From: CALEUX01 sp964608615
Lineage (GTDB): Bacteria > Bacteroidota > Bacteroidia > Bacteroidales > Marinilabiliaceae
Direction: 5' to 3'
Length of the DNA: 64,000 nucleotides
NCBI GenBank assembly: GCA_964608615.1
Contig: CAZSQG010000006.1
Coordinates: 1-64,000, forward strand
Shown piece after piece: positions 25,583-34,418 of the stretch. Position 1 is the first letter of the stretch. Each line of letters begins with the position of its first letter. A model generated the notes under the pieces. That model made no database searches and had not been told where the DNA came from. It was given only the letters and a program-made list of their open reading frames with translations. The translations under genes and the position numbers were made by a program.

Positions 25583-26317
25583 ATGAAAATATACAATCAA
25601 ATATTATCTAACATAGCAAAAGGCGATAAACAAATTGCACTTTTGGTTGATCCCGACAAGTGCACTGGAAATATACCTAATGCTCTTGTGAAATTAATAA
25701 AAAAGCGCCCACCTCATTTACTGCTTGTTGGTGGTAGTCTTATCTCCAATCCTATTGGTTCGTTAGTGGCATTTCTAAAACAAAATCTGGATATTCCTGT
25801 GGTTCTTTATCCTGGTCATCCCACACATATTGCGCCTGATGCCGATGCCCTGCTTTTTCTTTCAATGATTTCGGGTCGTAATGCCGACTTACTTATTGGC
25901 AGTCATGTGGTGGCAGCTCCCCTTATTAAACAATACAACATTGAAACAATACCTACCGGTTACATGCTAATTGATGGTGGAGTGCCAACATCAGTGGAAT
26001 ACATCAGTCAAACGCGCCCTATACCTGCCAATAAAACCGATATAGCTGTTGCCACAGCACTGGCCGGCGAAATGCTCGGACTAAAGCTTATTTATATGGA
26101 TGCCGGTAGTGGAGCCTTAAATCCTGTGCCGGCAAAGATGATTGCCGAAGTTAAAAGAAACTGTACTATACCTCTTATGATTGGCGGAGGCATAACAACA
26201 CCCCAAAAACTGGCTACAGCTTTCGATAACGGTGCGGATTTAGTAGTAATTGGCAATGCCCTTGAGAAAGACCCTGAATTACTGCATAGTTTTATGGACA
26301 TAGCAGAAAACTATTAG
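25583..26317 (+). CDS. Geranylgeranylglyceryl phosphate synthase-like (PcrB/GGGPS family)
   Basis: A 244-residue TIM barrel predicted to join a polyprenyl diphosphate to glycerol 1-phosphate, giving an ether lipid. It shows ALLVDPDK, LLVGGSLISN, YPGHP, MDAGSGA and the phosphate loop IGGGITTPQKL. Bacteroidota homologues are group II GGGP synthases; chain length cannot be told here. The physiological role in bacteria is unsettled. Confidence 0.88.
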   Translation: MKIYNQILSNIAKGDKQIALLVDPDKCTGNIPNALVKLIKKRPPHLLLVGGSLISNPIGSLVAFLKQNLDIPVVLYPGHPTHIAPDADALLFLSMISGRNADLLIGSHVVAAPLIKQYNIETIPTGYMLIDGGVPTSVEYISQTRPIPANKTDIAVATALAGEMLGLKLIYMDAGSGALNPVPAKMIAEVKRNCTIPLMIGGGITTPQKLATAFDNGADLVVIGNALEKDPELLHSFMDIAENY

Positions 26318-26407
26318 AACCAAACCTGACTAACTTCGAGTTAATAAAGACTTTTTATATTATTTTTTGTTCTTCAAACTCGGAAACCCAGAGAGAGAAA
26401 AAGATTT

Positions 26408-28042
26408 TCACCTTGACGGGGCACCAAACACGTCAGATATTGGCAAATCCGGTGTTTGCCCGGCAGATGGATGTGTTAAACCCATACTTTTCATCAGAAA
26501 AGGAATGAGATAGGTGGCTTCAACATTCTCAAACCAGGCACCAGCCTTCGTTTGCCAACCAAAAAAGATAAACGGAACAGCACGTTGTCCTGCAAAACCA
26601 TCCTGACGGCTTCCTGATGCCGAAACGGGTGTCTGCCAGCCTGGAAGCAAAGTAACATATACATCGCCGGCACGAAGTGGAAATAAATTATCCGAGATTA
26701 AAGGATCACAACGCGTTTCCAGAACCAAATCATAGGCGGGAATTGCTTTGGCTACGCCAGAAACCTCCAGAAGAAATTTTGCAACACTCTCCTGCATATC
26801 TTTTAACGACAGCCCCTTACTTTCAATTAGGCTGTGATTTAGATAGACAACATTATCATAAATGCCATTTATCCACTTACCCTGGCCGTGAATAGCCATA
26901 AGGTATAAGTTGAGCAACGATATTACTTTTGGGCTTTCAAATATTCCTGTGTTTTTACCTTTCAAGCCATGAGTTGACTGATCTGTAGCACTATTGGATG
27001 CCGCGGTTAAAACAATGAGGTAGTTATTTCGGCCCAAATCCACATCCATAAAATCAATTAGTGATGCCAATTCGTTGTCGAGTCGTAATAACATATCTTC
27101 CTTTTCGGCAGGAAGAATGGATCCATTAGTTTTAATAAAAGGTCGTGTGGTAAAGCAAACTGAAAGCATATCAGGCGTTTCATCATAACCAAACTGATTA
27201 TTCACAAGAAAAGCCACAGTAAAATCGCGCAAAAGAGTGTTGGCAAAAGGCGATGCTGCCACTTTTCCAAAACGAAACCCGTCAATTCCACCATCATTCA
27301 TATTGTATAAAAAGCTCCTGAAACTCTCTCTTGCCTCAGTTGATTTATAACGGTATTCGGTATAGGAAGTAATATCGTTAACCGGTCCCCACTGCACTTT
27401 TGAATATCCATTAGTGCTATGACGCATGTTGAATTGTTTTACCCAGCTTGTATCAGTTCGCATTTGCATAACATCATAGAACGTTCCGTTGGCACGGTTA
27501 TATGCAAAGAAAAAATCGGGGTTGTAACCTAAACAGTGAACCATCCAGGGAGCATTAACAGAGATGGCACCAACACGTGAACCGGGGCCATAAACGCTTT
27601 TAAAGTAATCGGCAAATGTTCGTGCCATATTGCTTTGCAATGTTTTATGTACTGCAACCGGATTAAATGCCACGGGATTAGAAAACTTGCCAGTACGTTG
27701 GTCAAACCATTGCTCTCCAACAATTCCGTGAACCGATGGCTTCACTCCCGAGAACATTGAAGAAAGGCGAGTTCCCGGATATGCTGAAAAATCACGAGAT
27801 GTCACCGACATGAAACGAAAACCTTCACGGGCAATCCTATTTAAACCCTTATCTGAAAGTGATGATTGCAATACCAGTAACTGGTCGTTATCAAGTTCAT
27901 CAACAACCACAAAAAGAATAAGTCGTGGTGGCGTTACCTGAGCATTAGCTCTAAATGCAACGCTCAACGCAAATAACAAAACAAAGAAACCTCTGATCCA
28001 ATGCATGAAAAAAAACTGTTTCCTGGAATATTTTAAAATCAC
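26408..28042 (-). CDS. Alkaline phosphatase-fold exported protein lacking key metal ligands
   Basis: A 544-residue exported protein; a better signal peptide begins at the Met 12 residues in (28006, MHWIRGFF to AFRANAQ). The alkaline phosphatase/PafA fold is recognisable: VVVDELDNDQLL, then SGVKPSVHGIVGEQWFD, and a C-terminal PFIFFGW. But the usual Thr nucleophile region (TGPGHAS in PafA) reads AYPGTRLSS, and the ADHG zinc site is replaced by TAASNSATD. It is therefore probably a conserved non-catalytic or altered member of a Bacteroidota-specific subfamily. Monocistronic, upstream of nothing obvious. Confidence 0.8.
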   Translation of the reverse strand: MILKYSRKQFFFMHWIRGFFVLLFALSVAFRANAQVTPPRLILFVVVDELDNDQLLVLQSSLSDKGLNRIAREGFRFMSVTSRDFSAYPGTRLSSMFSGVKPSVHGIVGEQWFDQRTGKFSNPVAFNPVAVHKTLQSNMARTFADYFKSVYGPGSRVGAISVNAPWMVHCLGYNPDFFFAYNRANGTFYDVMQMRTDTSWVKQFNMRHSTNGYSKVQWGPVNDITSYTEYRYKSTEARESFRSFLYNMNDGGIDGFRFGKVAASPFANTLLRDFTVAFLVNNQFGYDETPDMLSVCFTTRPFIKTNGSILPAEKEDMLLRLDNELASLIDFMDVDLGRNNYLIVLTAASNSATDQSTHGLKGKNTGIFESPKVISLLNLYLMAIHGQGKWINGIYDNVVYLNHSLIESKGLSLKDMQESVAKFLLEVSGVAKAIPAYDLVLETRCDPLISDNLFPLRAGDVYVTLLPGWQTPVSASGSRQDGFAGQRAVPFIFFGWQTKAGAWFENVEATYLIPFLMKSMGLTHPSAGQTPDLPISDVFGAPSR

Positions 28043-28084
28043 CAGTTTTGATAAATAACATAACCTTATCCCAAAACCAAAGGA

Positions 28085-29101
28085 CTACTTGACTTCCCAA
28101 ACATCGCCAGCTTTGGCCAAATCAAGAAATGATTTGATCTTACTCTTTTTCTGTACTTCCTCAATCTGAATTTCAACAGCCTGATCGTAAACCGGAGCCT
28201 TCACTTTTCGAATAACTCCCAAAGCCACCGGATAATCAGGGTATTCCATATTAACCAGTTTCAGGTGCATGGTATTATCTTCACATTGAGCATCGTGCAC
28301 TAAAATATCTTTCTCAGTAATGCCATCTTCTCCAATAGTCACAACTTTCAAATTTATACCATCCAAAGCAAGACCCTTATTTCGATCTTTACCAAATATC
28401 ATTGGTTTTCCATGCTCCAGAATAATGGTTCTATCCTCCTTATTCTCCTTATCAGTAATCTCCTCATGCACCCTATCGTTATAAATAACACAGTTCTGTA
28501 ACACTTCAATAACAGATGTTCCTTCGTGAATCGCTCCTTCTTTGAAAACATTCAAACTTAACTTCAATTCTTTATCAATGGTTCTGGCAAAAAACTGACC
28601 TCGGGCTCCAATGGTTAACTCACCCGGACGAAATGGATATTCGATGGTGCCAAAAGGAGACGATTTAGAAATAAATCCCCGCTTAGAAGTAGGTGAAAAC
28701 TGACCTTTGGTTAAGCCATAGATCTTGTTGTTGAAAAGTAATACATTCAAATCAACATTGCGCCGCACACTATGTATAAAATGATTACCACCAATGGCCA
28801 AAGCATCACCATCCCCTGTAACCTGCCATACCTTCAAACGGGGATTGGCTACCTTTACACCCGAAGCAATAGCCGATCCACGTCCGTGAATGGTATGAAA
28901 ACCATAGGTACTCATGTAATAGGTAAAACGAGAGGAACAACCAATGCCTGAAATCAATGCCACTTCCTCAGTTTTTAAACCAAGCTCCGACATGGCTTTT
29001 TGCACGGTATTTAATATTGCATGATCGCCACAACCAGGACACCAACGTACATTTTGATCGCTTTTAAAATCGAGATATGATAATTTATTTTCTGTTTCCA
29101 T
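28085..29101 (-). CDS. korB: 2-oxoacid:ferredoxin oxidoreductase, beta subunit (2-oxoglutarate type)
   Basis: Thiamine-diphosphate subunit of the enzyme that oxidatively decarboxylates a 2-oxoacid (most likely 2-oxoglutarate) to acyl-CoA, reducing ferredoxin. The 338-residue protein has the cysteines WCPGCGDHAIL and GIGCSSRF, and the TPP-binding GDGDALAIGGNHF. It follows korA by 46 bp. It would replace or complement the TCA-cycle dehydrogenase; reductive direction is possible. Confidence 0.92.
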   Translation of the reverse strand: METENKLSYLDFKSDQNVRWCPGCGDHAILNTVQKAMSELGLKTEEVALISGIGCSSRFTYYMSTYGFHTIHGRGSAIASGVKVANPRLKVWQVTGDGDALAIGGNHFIHSVRRNVDLNVLLFNNKIYGLTKGQFSPTSKRGFISKSSPFGTIEYPFRPGELTIGARGQFFARTIDKELKLSLNVFKEGAIHEGTSVIEVLQNCVIYNDRVHEEITDKENKEDRTIILEHGKPMIFGKDRNKGLALDGINLKVVTIGEDGITEKDILVHDAQCEDNTMHLKLVNMEYPDYPVALGVIRKVKAPVYDQAVEIQIEEVQKKSKIKSFLDLAKAGDVWEVK

Positions 29102-29147
29102 GGGAAGAATATTAAAAAGAACAATGAGTTAAATCAATTCAAAAACA

Positions 29148-31007
29148 TCAGGCTTCCAGTAATTCAACAAAAACCTCTTTCAGTTCATGAACAGTAAACG
29201 GTTGTCCCTGAATCACATTATATTGATTGTATTTGAATTGTGGGTGTTTTGTACGAAGATAACCAGCAAATTGACCCAGGTTCAACTCACAAACCACAAT
29301 TTTTTTAAACCTTTTTAAAACATCAGATGTATTACGTGGCAGTGGATTTATATAATTAAAATGCGCCAGAGCCACTTTCCTGCCCTCAGAAATTAACTCT
29401 TCCACTGCTGTATATAAATGACCATATGTTCCACCCCAACCTATTACAAGTAAATCAGCACTGTCATCTCCTACCACTTCAAGTTCCGGAATAAAATTGG
29501 CAATCCTGTCCAATTTTTCCTGTCGTAACAGCACCATTTTTTGATGATTAAGGCCATCTTGTGAAATAGATCCCGTTAACACATCTTTTTCAAGACCACC
29601 GATCCGGTGTTCATATCCGGGTGTACCTGGAGTAACCCAATCACGATTGAGTTTTTCAGCATTTCGTTGATATGTATTAAAACTTCCCGGTTTCTGATTT
29701 GTTCGGGGAACAATAATGTCAGGGAACTCACCTTCATCAGGAATACGCCATTGTTGAGTGCCATTCGCCAGAAATCCATCGGAGAGCAAAATAACAGGAA
29801 TCATATGTTCAACTGCGATTTTTGATGCGTAAAATGCATAATCGAAACAGTTAACGGGTGTACTGGCTGCCATCACAACCAAAGGACTCTCGCCATTACG
29901 TCCATATAATGCCTGCAACAAATCGGCTTGCTCAGTTTTTGTTGGCATTCCGGTTGATGGACCTCCACGCTGAACATCCACTATTACTATAGGAATTTCA
30001 GCCATTACGGCCAACCCCATGGCTTCTGTTTTTAATGCCAAACCGGGGCCTGAAGTAGAAGTAATTCCGAGACTACCCGCAAAGCTGGCCCCAATGGCAG
30101 TACAAATAGCAGCAATTTCATCCTCGGCCTGAAACACTTTTACACCCAAATCTTTACGCGACGACAACTCCTGAAGTATTTCAGTGGCCGGAGTAATAGG
30201 ATATGAACCCAAAAAAAGTTCCAATCCGGCTTTCTCAGCAGCATATATAAAACCCCATGCTGCAGCTTTATTACCATTAAGATTTCGATAAAAACCTTTT
30301 CTTACTTCAGCAGGCGAAATATGATACGATGGAGTTACGGCTTGAATAATATTGCCATAATCGTAGCCTGCTTGTAAAACCGTAAGATTGACTTCGATAA
30401 TTTCAGGTTTTCGAGCAAACTTGTTACGAATAAAATCCTGAGTATGATTTAATGGACGGTTAAACAACCAGTAAACCAAACCAAGAGCATACATATTCTT
30501 ACTTCTGAGAATACTCTTGTTATCGATATCCATCCCTTCAACACTTTTGCGTGTAAGGGTTGTAATGGGAGCTTTAATTATATTAAATCCTTCAAGTTTA
30601 TCTTCCTGAATGGGATCATCCGTCTTATAACCAGCTTTCAGAAGATGTTTTTCATCAAAACTATCCACATCAAAAATTATGGTTCCACCCGGTTTCATCC
30701 ATTTAACATTTGCTTTTAAAGCAGCAGGATTCATGGCAACCAGAACATCGGCATAGTCACCCGGAGTTAAAACACCAGAATGGCCAAAGTGGACCTGAAA
30801 ACCCGACACTCCCCCAATGGTTCCTTGCGGAGCCCTAATATCAGCAGGGAAATCCGGGAAAGTAGAAATATCATTTCCATAAATAGCCGAAGTATGTGAA
30901 AATAGAGTTCCGGTCAATTGCATTCCATCACCTGAATCTCCTGAAAACCTGACAACTAATTTGTCAATTTCGATAACTTTTGAACTTTTTCCCATAGCTG
31001 TTAACAT
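29148..31007 (-). CDS. korA: 2-oxoacid:ferredoxin oxidoreductase, fused gamma-alpha subunit
   Basis: A 619-residue partner of KorB. The N-terminal gamma domain (VVRFSGDSGDGMQLTG, FPAEIRAPQGT-like FPADIRAPQGT) is fused to the alpha pyrimidine-binding domain (GSYPITPATEILQEL, EDEIAAICTAIGASFAG, TSTSGPGLALKTEA), with a C-terminal domain (WGGTYGHLYTAVEEL). The listed start has an alternative Met four codons in. The pair is a widespread two-gene version in Bacteroidota. Confidence 0.92.
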   Translation of the reverse strand: MLTAMGKSSKVIEIDKLVVRFSGDSGDGMQLTGTLFSHTSAIYGNDISTFPDFPADIRAPQGTIGGVSGFQVHFGHSGVLTPGDYADVLVAMNPAALKANVKWMKPGGTIIFDVDSFDEKHLLKAGYKTDDPIQEDKLEGFNIIKAPITTLTRKSVEGMDIDNKSILRSKNMYALGLVYWLFNRPLNHTQDFIRNKFARKPEIIEVNLTVLQAGYDYGNIIQAVTPSYHISPAEVRKGFYRNLNGNKAAAWGFIYAAEKAGLELFLGSYPITPATEILQELSSRKDLGVKVFQAEDEIAAICTAIGASFAGSLGITSTSGPGLALKTEAMGLAVMAEIPIVIVDVQRGGPSTGMPTKTEQADLLQALYGRNGESPLVVMAASTPVNCFDYAFYASKIAVEHMIPVILLSDGFLANGTQQWRIPDEGEFPDIIVPRTNQKPGSFNTYQRNAEKLNRDWVTPGTPGYEHRIGGLEKDVLTGSISQDGLNHQKMVLLRQEKLDRIANFIPELEVVGDDSADLLVIGWGGTYGHLYTAVEELISEGRKVALAHFNYINPLPRNTSDVLKRFKKIVVCELNLGQFAGYLRTKHPQFKYNQYNVIQGQPFTVHELKEVFVELLEA

Positions 31008-31135
31008 TCAATTATTCGATCATCCAAATTGCAAAAGTCATAATCAGGACAATCATTTTAAAAAGATTCGCAATTTACCTGAATAATCATTAAATAACAA
31101 ACCTTTAAAAGATCCAAATATCAAACTGTTATTAC

Positions 31136-31143
31136 TAACTTTG
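31136..31143 (+). promoter_or_regulatory. Predicted -7 element for the gamma carbonic anhydrase gene
   Basis: TAACTTTG followed by c, a TAnnTTTG match 19 bp before the ATG. Confidence 0.5.
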
Positions 31144-31162
31144 CACCCAAAACCAAACACAA

Positions 31163-31678
31163 ATGGCACTTATTAAATCAGTTAGGGGTTTTACTCCTGT
31201 TATTGGCAAAAATGTTTATCTGGCCGAAAATGCTACTATTATCGGCGATGTAGTTATTGGTGATGATTGTAGCATCTGGTTCAACGCTGTTTTACGCGGC
31301 GATGTAAACTCTATACGCATCGGCAATAAAGTAAATATACAGGATGGTAGCGTACTTCATACTCTTTACCAAAAATCGGTAGTGGAAATTGGCAACAATG
31401 TATCAATTGGCCACAATGTTACTATACATGGAGCTAAAATTGAAGACAATGCATTAATTGGTATCGGCGCCACCATTCTTGACCATGCAATTATTGGATC
31501 CAATTCCATAATTGCAGCCAATTCTCTGGTCTTAACCGGAACCATTGTTGAGCCAAACAGCATATACGCAGGCGTGCCCGCAAAAAAAGTCAAAGATATT
31601 GAGCCGAATCAAACTGCTGAAATGATCAATAAAATTGCCAACAACTACTTGATGTATGCTAGTTGGTATAAGGAATAA
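31163..31678 (+). CDS. Gamma carbonic anhydrase family protein
   Basis: A 171-residue left-handed beta-helix built from hexapeptide repeats (VIGDDCSIWFNAVLRGD). The metal-ligand histidines are in place (SVLHTLYQKS, GHNVTIHG). Family members are trimeric zinc or iron carbonic anhydrases or YrdA-like proteins of uncertain activity. It ends 1 bp from the convergent murI stop, and no terminator fits between. Confidence 0.9.
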   Translation: MALIKSVRGFTPVIGKNVYLAENATIIGDVVIGDDCSIWFNAVLRGDVNSIRIGNKVNIQDGSVLHTLYQKSVVEIGNNVSIGHNVTIHGAKIEDNALIGIGATILDHAIIGSNSIIAANSLVLTGTIVEPNSIYAGVPAKKVKDIEPNQTAEMINKIANNYLMYASWYKE

Positions 31679-31679
31679 C

Positions 31680-32510
31680 TTAACAGCCAAGTTTTAGTTG
31701 CAATGCTTCAACTTTTTTCCCCAGGAAAAGGGATGCGGCATTGCTAAATTTCTCGCAATTCTCAGTACTGTAATATGTTTGGGTTCCTGATTTTGAACAT
31801 TTATTGTCCATTTCAGGATGACGAATAAAATAATTGCGCAAACTGGTTGCCACTATAGCCCCCTGGCTTATTACCTTCACTTCCTTTGGCACAAACTTTT
31901 CAATTAACGGCAACAAAAGAGGGTAATGAGTGCAACCCAAAATCAAAGTATCTATAAGTGGCTGCCTTTTAAAGATGTTATCCAGATTTTTCTTGACAAA
32001 ATAAGCGGCCCCATCAGTTAAATATTCCTCATTTTCGACCAGAGGAACCCACATGGGACAAGCCTCTTGTTCAACTATAAGCTTGGGGAAAAGCTTTTTT
32101 AATTCAAGCGGATATGAATTTGACAAAACAGTACCAACAGTACCAAGAACTCCTATATAGCCTGTCTTTGAATAATTCCCCACAACCTCCACACTGGGTC
32201 TGATTACCCCAAGAACCCTACGCCCCGGATCAATTAAAGGAAGATTTCTCTGTTGAATAGTTCTCAGTGCTTTGGCCGAAGCAGTATTGCAAGCCAAAAT
32301 AACCAAATGTGAACCCATTTCAAAAAGTTTCTCTACTGCTTCAAGCGTGTAGCGATAAACAGCATCAAAAGATCGTCCACCATAAGGCGATCTGGCATTA
32401 TCGCCTAAGTAAATAAAATCATAATTCGGAAACTCTTTCTGTAATTCAGAGAGAACAGAAAGCCCTCCATATCCTGAATCAAATACCCCAATGGGCCCTG
32501 CTATTTCCAT
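31680..32510 (-). CDS. murI: Glutamate racemase
   Basis: Supplies D-glutamate for peptidoglycan. The 276-residue protein has the two catalytic cysteines in LACNTASA and LGCTHYPLL and the N-terminal FDSGYGGLSVL. It lies downstream of the ompH-bamA-uppS block, from which it is separated by a strong terminator, so it probably has its own promoter. Confidence 0.95.
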   Translation of the reverse strand: MEIAGPIGVFDSGYGGLSVLSELQKEFPNYDFIYLGDNARSPYGGRSFDAVYRYTLEAVEKLFEMGSHLVILACNTASAKALRTIQQRNLPLIDPGRRVLGVIRPSVEVVGNYSKTGYIGVLGTVGTVLSNSYPLELKKLFPKLIVEQEACPMWVPLVENEEYLTDGAAYFVKKNLDNIFKRQPLIDTLILGCTHYPLLLPLIEKFVPKEVKVISQGAIVATSLRNYFIRHPEMDNKCSKSGTQTYYSTENCEKFSNAASLFLGKKVEALQLKLGC

Positions 32511-32540
32511 AATCAGACATATTCAAAATCACTTCAATTT

Positions 32541-32580
32541 AACAAAAAGGGATGATACCGCAGCGTCATCCCTTTTTGTT
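32541..32580 (-). terminator. Terminator of the ompH/bamA block
   Basis: Perfect 15-bp arms (aacaaaaagggatga and tcatccctttttgtt) with a 10-nt loop, 39 bp after the last ompH stop. Confidence 0.9.
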
Positions 32581-32618
32581 TTATAAATCATCCGAAGATA
32601 TATAATCCCATGTTCATA

Positions 32619-33128
32619 TTACTGAACAAGTTTAGCTTTCACTAATGACTCACAATCAAGGCTGGCAGTTGAATGATACAATACAACCTGAGAACTTACA
32701 TCGAAAATGTAAATCAGCCCTTTTTCCACTCCAACTTCATCAATAGCTTTCTGAATTTTCTCCAGAATAGGTTGGTACATCTCCTGTTGTTTCTTGTTTA
32801 AGTTTTGTTGAGCCAGTGTGTCAAAATTCTCAAGACGTTGTTGAATATCCTGAATTTCCTTTTCCAATGTTGCTCTTACCAGCTCTGGTAATGTCTCACG
32901 TTGCTCAAGATATTCCTTAAATTTCTTTTCGGCCTCTTCCTGCATAATGGTACGGCGATCCTGTAAAGCTTTAGCTTCAGTCTGAATAGTCTTGTCAGCT
33001 TCCAGCTTATCAGGTAAAGCAGATATCAACTGCTGAACATTTATATGACCAAACTTGAGTTCCTGGGCCGATGCAAATGATACAACCAAAAGGAAAGATA
33101 CAATAGCAGTAATTTTAAAAATCTTCAT
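32619..33128 (-). CDS. OmpH/Skp family periplasmic chaperone, copy 3
   Basis: A 169-residue exported protein: signal peptide to about residue 21 (SFASAQ), the N-terminal beta strand motif LKFGHINVQQLISALPD, a long helical coiled-coil hairpin (residues 40-120), and a C-terminal strand (GLIYIFDVSSQVVLYHS). Skp-type trimers hold unfolded outer-membrane proteins for BamA. Closely similar to the copy upstream, hence a tandem duplication; 46 bp apart. Confidence 0.9.
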   Translation of the reverse strand: MKIFKITAIVSFLLVVSFASAQELKFGHINVQQLISALPDKLEADKTIQTEAKALQDRRTIMQEEAEKKFKEYLEQRETLPELVRATLEKEIQDIQQRLENFDTLAQQNLNKKQQEMYQPILEKIQKAIDEVGVEKGLIYIFDVSSQVVLYHSTASLDCESLVKAKLVQ

Positions 33129-33174
33129 ATACGAGTTATTAATTGATTCAACATTAGTTTTTTATTGTGACAAA

Positions 33175-33687
33175 CTAAATGCCCAGTTTGGTTTTTACCA
33201 TTTGAGCAATATCAATACTCTTGGTTGAATAGTAAAGAGTAAGGCCCGATTTAACCTCAAAAATATAAATAAATCCCTCTTCAACACCAACCTCATCAAT
33301 GGCATTATTGAGCTTTTCCCACACAGGTGTTTGCATTTCCTGATTTTTTTCTTGTAATGTTTTTTGGGCATTTTGAAAGAACGCCTGAACTTTCTGCTGC
33401 ATTTCAGTTAGCTCCTTTTCTTTTGCTGCTCTTTCCTCAGCTGAAAGCGTACTAGCCTTTTGTTGGTAATCGGTTTCTAATTTTCCCAACTCTTCTTTCA
33501 TAGTGGTAAACTGTCCCTCAAGTTTTGTAGTTTCAGCTTCCAGAACGGTCTGAATATTTTTATATTCAGGCATTTCCGTTAATATGGCTTCCACATCAAT
33601 ATGTCCAAACTTAAGCGTTTGAGCCTTAAGAGCAGATCCTGTCAGTGCCATTGCTATGGCCAAAAACACTAATTTTCTTATTCTCAT
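33175..33687 (-). CDS. OmpH/Skp family periplasmic chaperone, copy 2
   Basis: A 170-residue protein: signal peptide ending near GSALKAQ, then LKFGHIDVEAILTEMPEY, a Lys/Glu-rich coiled coil and the C-terminal FIYIFEVKSGLTLYYST. Same fold and order of elements as its neighbours; the tips of the coiled coils differ most, which could adjust client choice. Starts 17 bp after copy 1. Confidence 0.9.
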   Translation of the reverse strand: MRIRKLVFLAIAMALTGSALKAQTLKFGHIDVEAILTEMPEYKNIQTVLEAETTKLEGQFTTMKEELGKLETDYQQKASTLSAEERAAKEKELTEMQQKVQAFFQNAQKTLQEKNQEMQTPVWEKLNNAIDEVGVEEGFIYIFEVKSGLTLYYSTKSIDIAQMVKTKLGI

Positions 33688-33704
33688 GAATTCTCTTTTT
33701 CAGG

Positions 33705-34217
33705 TTATCTTTTATATCCAAGTCTGGTAAGCACCTGGTCACTTTTATCAAATTTCGGATCAAGGTAAAGAACTCCACTAGATTTATCAAAAATAACAGA
33801 CAGGTCTTCTTCCTTAGCTATTTCGCGTAAAGCAGATGATATCTGATCTTGTATGGGCTGAATTAAAGCTTCTTGCTTTTTTGTCAATTCACCTTCGGGA
33901 CCAAAATATTTCTGCTGCAAAAGTTTTGCTTGTTTCTCCTTCTCAATAATTGCTTCTTCCTTTTTTATACGCATTTCATTGGAAAGAAAAACACTTTCGG
34001 TTTGAAACTCTTTATACATTTTTGCCACTTCCTGATAAATAGTTTCAATCTCCATCTGCCAACGTTTCGACGTCTGATTGAGCTGTTCCTGCGCTGCTTC
34101 GTAAGCAGGAACATTTCTCAAAACATATTCTGTATCTACAAAGGCATATTTTTGAGAAAAGGATACTGCTTGTAATCCAATAACTCCCAAAAGTATTAAA
34201 ATTGTTCTTTTAATCAT
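33705..34217 (-). CDS. OmpH/Skp family periplasmic chaperone, copy 1
   Basis: A 170-residue protein from the ATG at 34217 (MIKRTILILLG). The open frame reaches back to 34298, but those 27 codons precede a good signal peptide (ending VSFSQ) and are not typical. KYAFVDTEYVLRNVPAYEAA, a coiled coil to about 130, and LSVIFDKSSGVLYLDP follow. It is the most diverged of the three and lies directly downstream of bamA, the usual place for ompH. Confidence 0.9.
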   Translation of the reverse strand: MIKRTILILLGVIGLQAVSFSQKYAFVDTEYVLRNVPAYEAAQEQLNQTSKRWQMEIETIYQEVAKMYKEFQTESVFLSNEMRIKKEEAIIEKEKQAKLLQQKYFGPEGELTKKQEALIQPIQDQISSALREIAKEEDLSVIFDKSSGVLYLDPKFDKSDQVLTRLGYKR

Positions 34218-34418
34218 AGCGCTTCGTTTTTTCTTTAAAGCTAACAAAAACCAAACCAATTTACCAAAACCCTTTTGAAACGAATCACATCCTGTCATTA
34301 ATCAGGCAATACTTTTATAATTCATTGGCCAGGTGGAACATTCATTCCTATAGTCATACCCCTGCGCATTCGCCGGCAAATATGGATGTTTATTGTGTTT
34401 GAAAAAATAATGGTGTCA

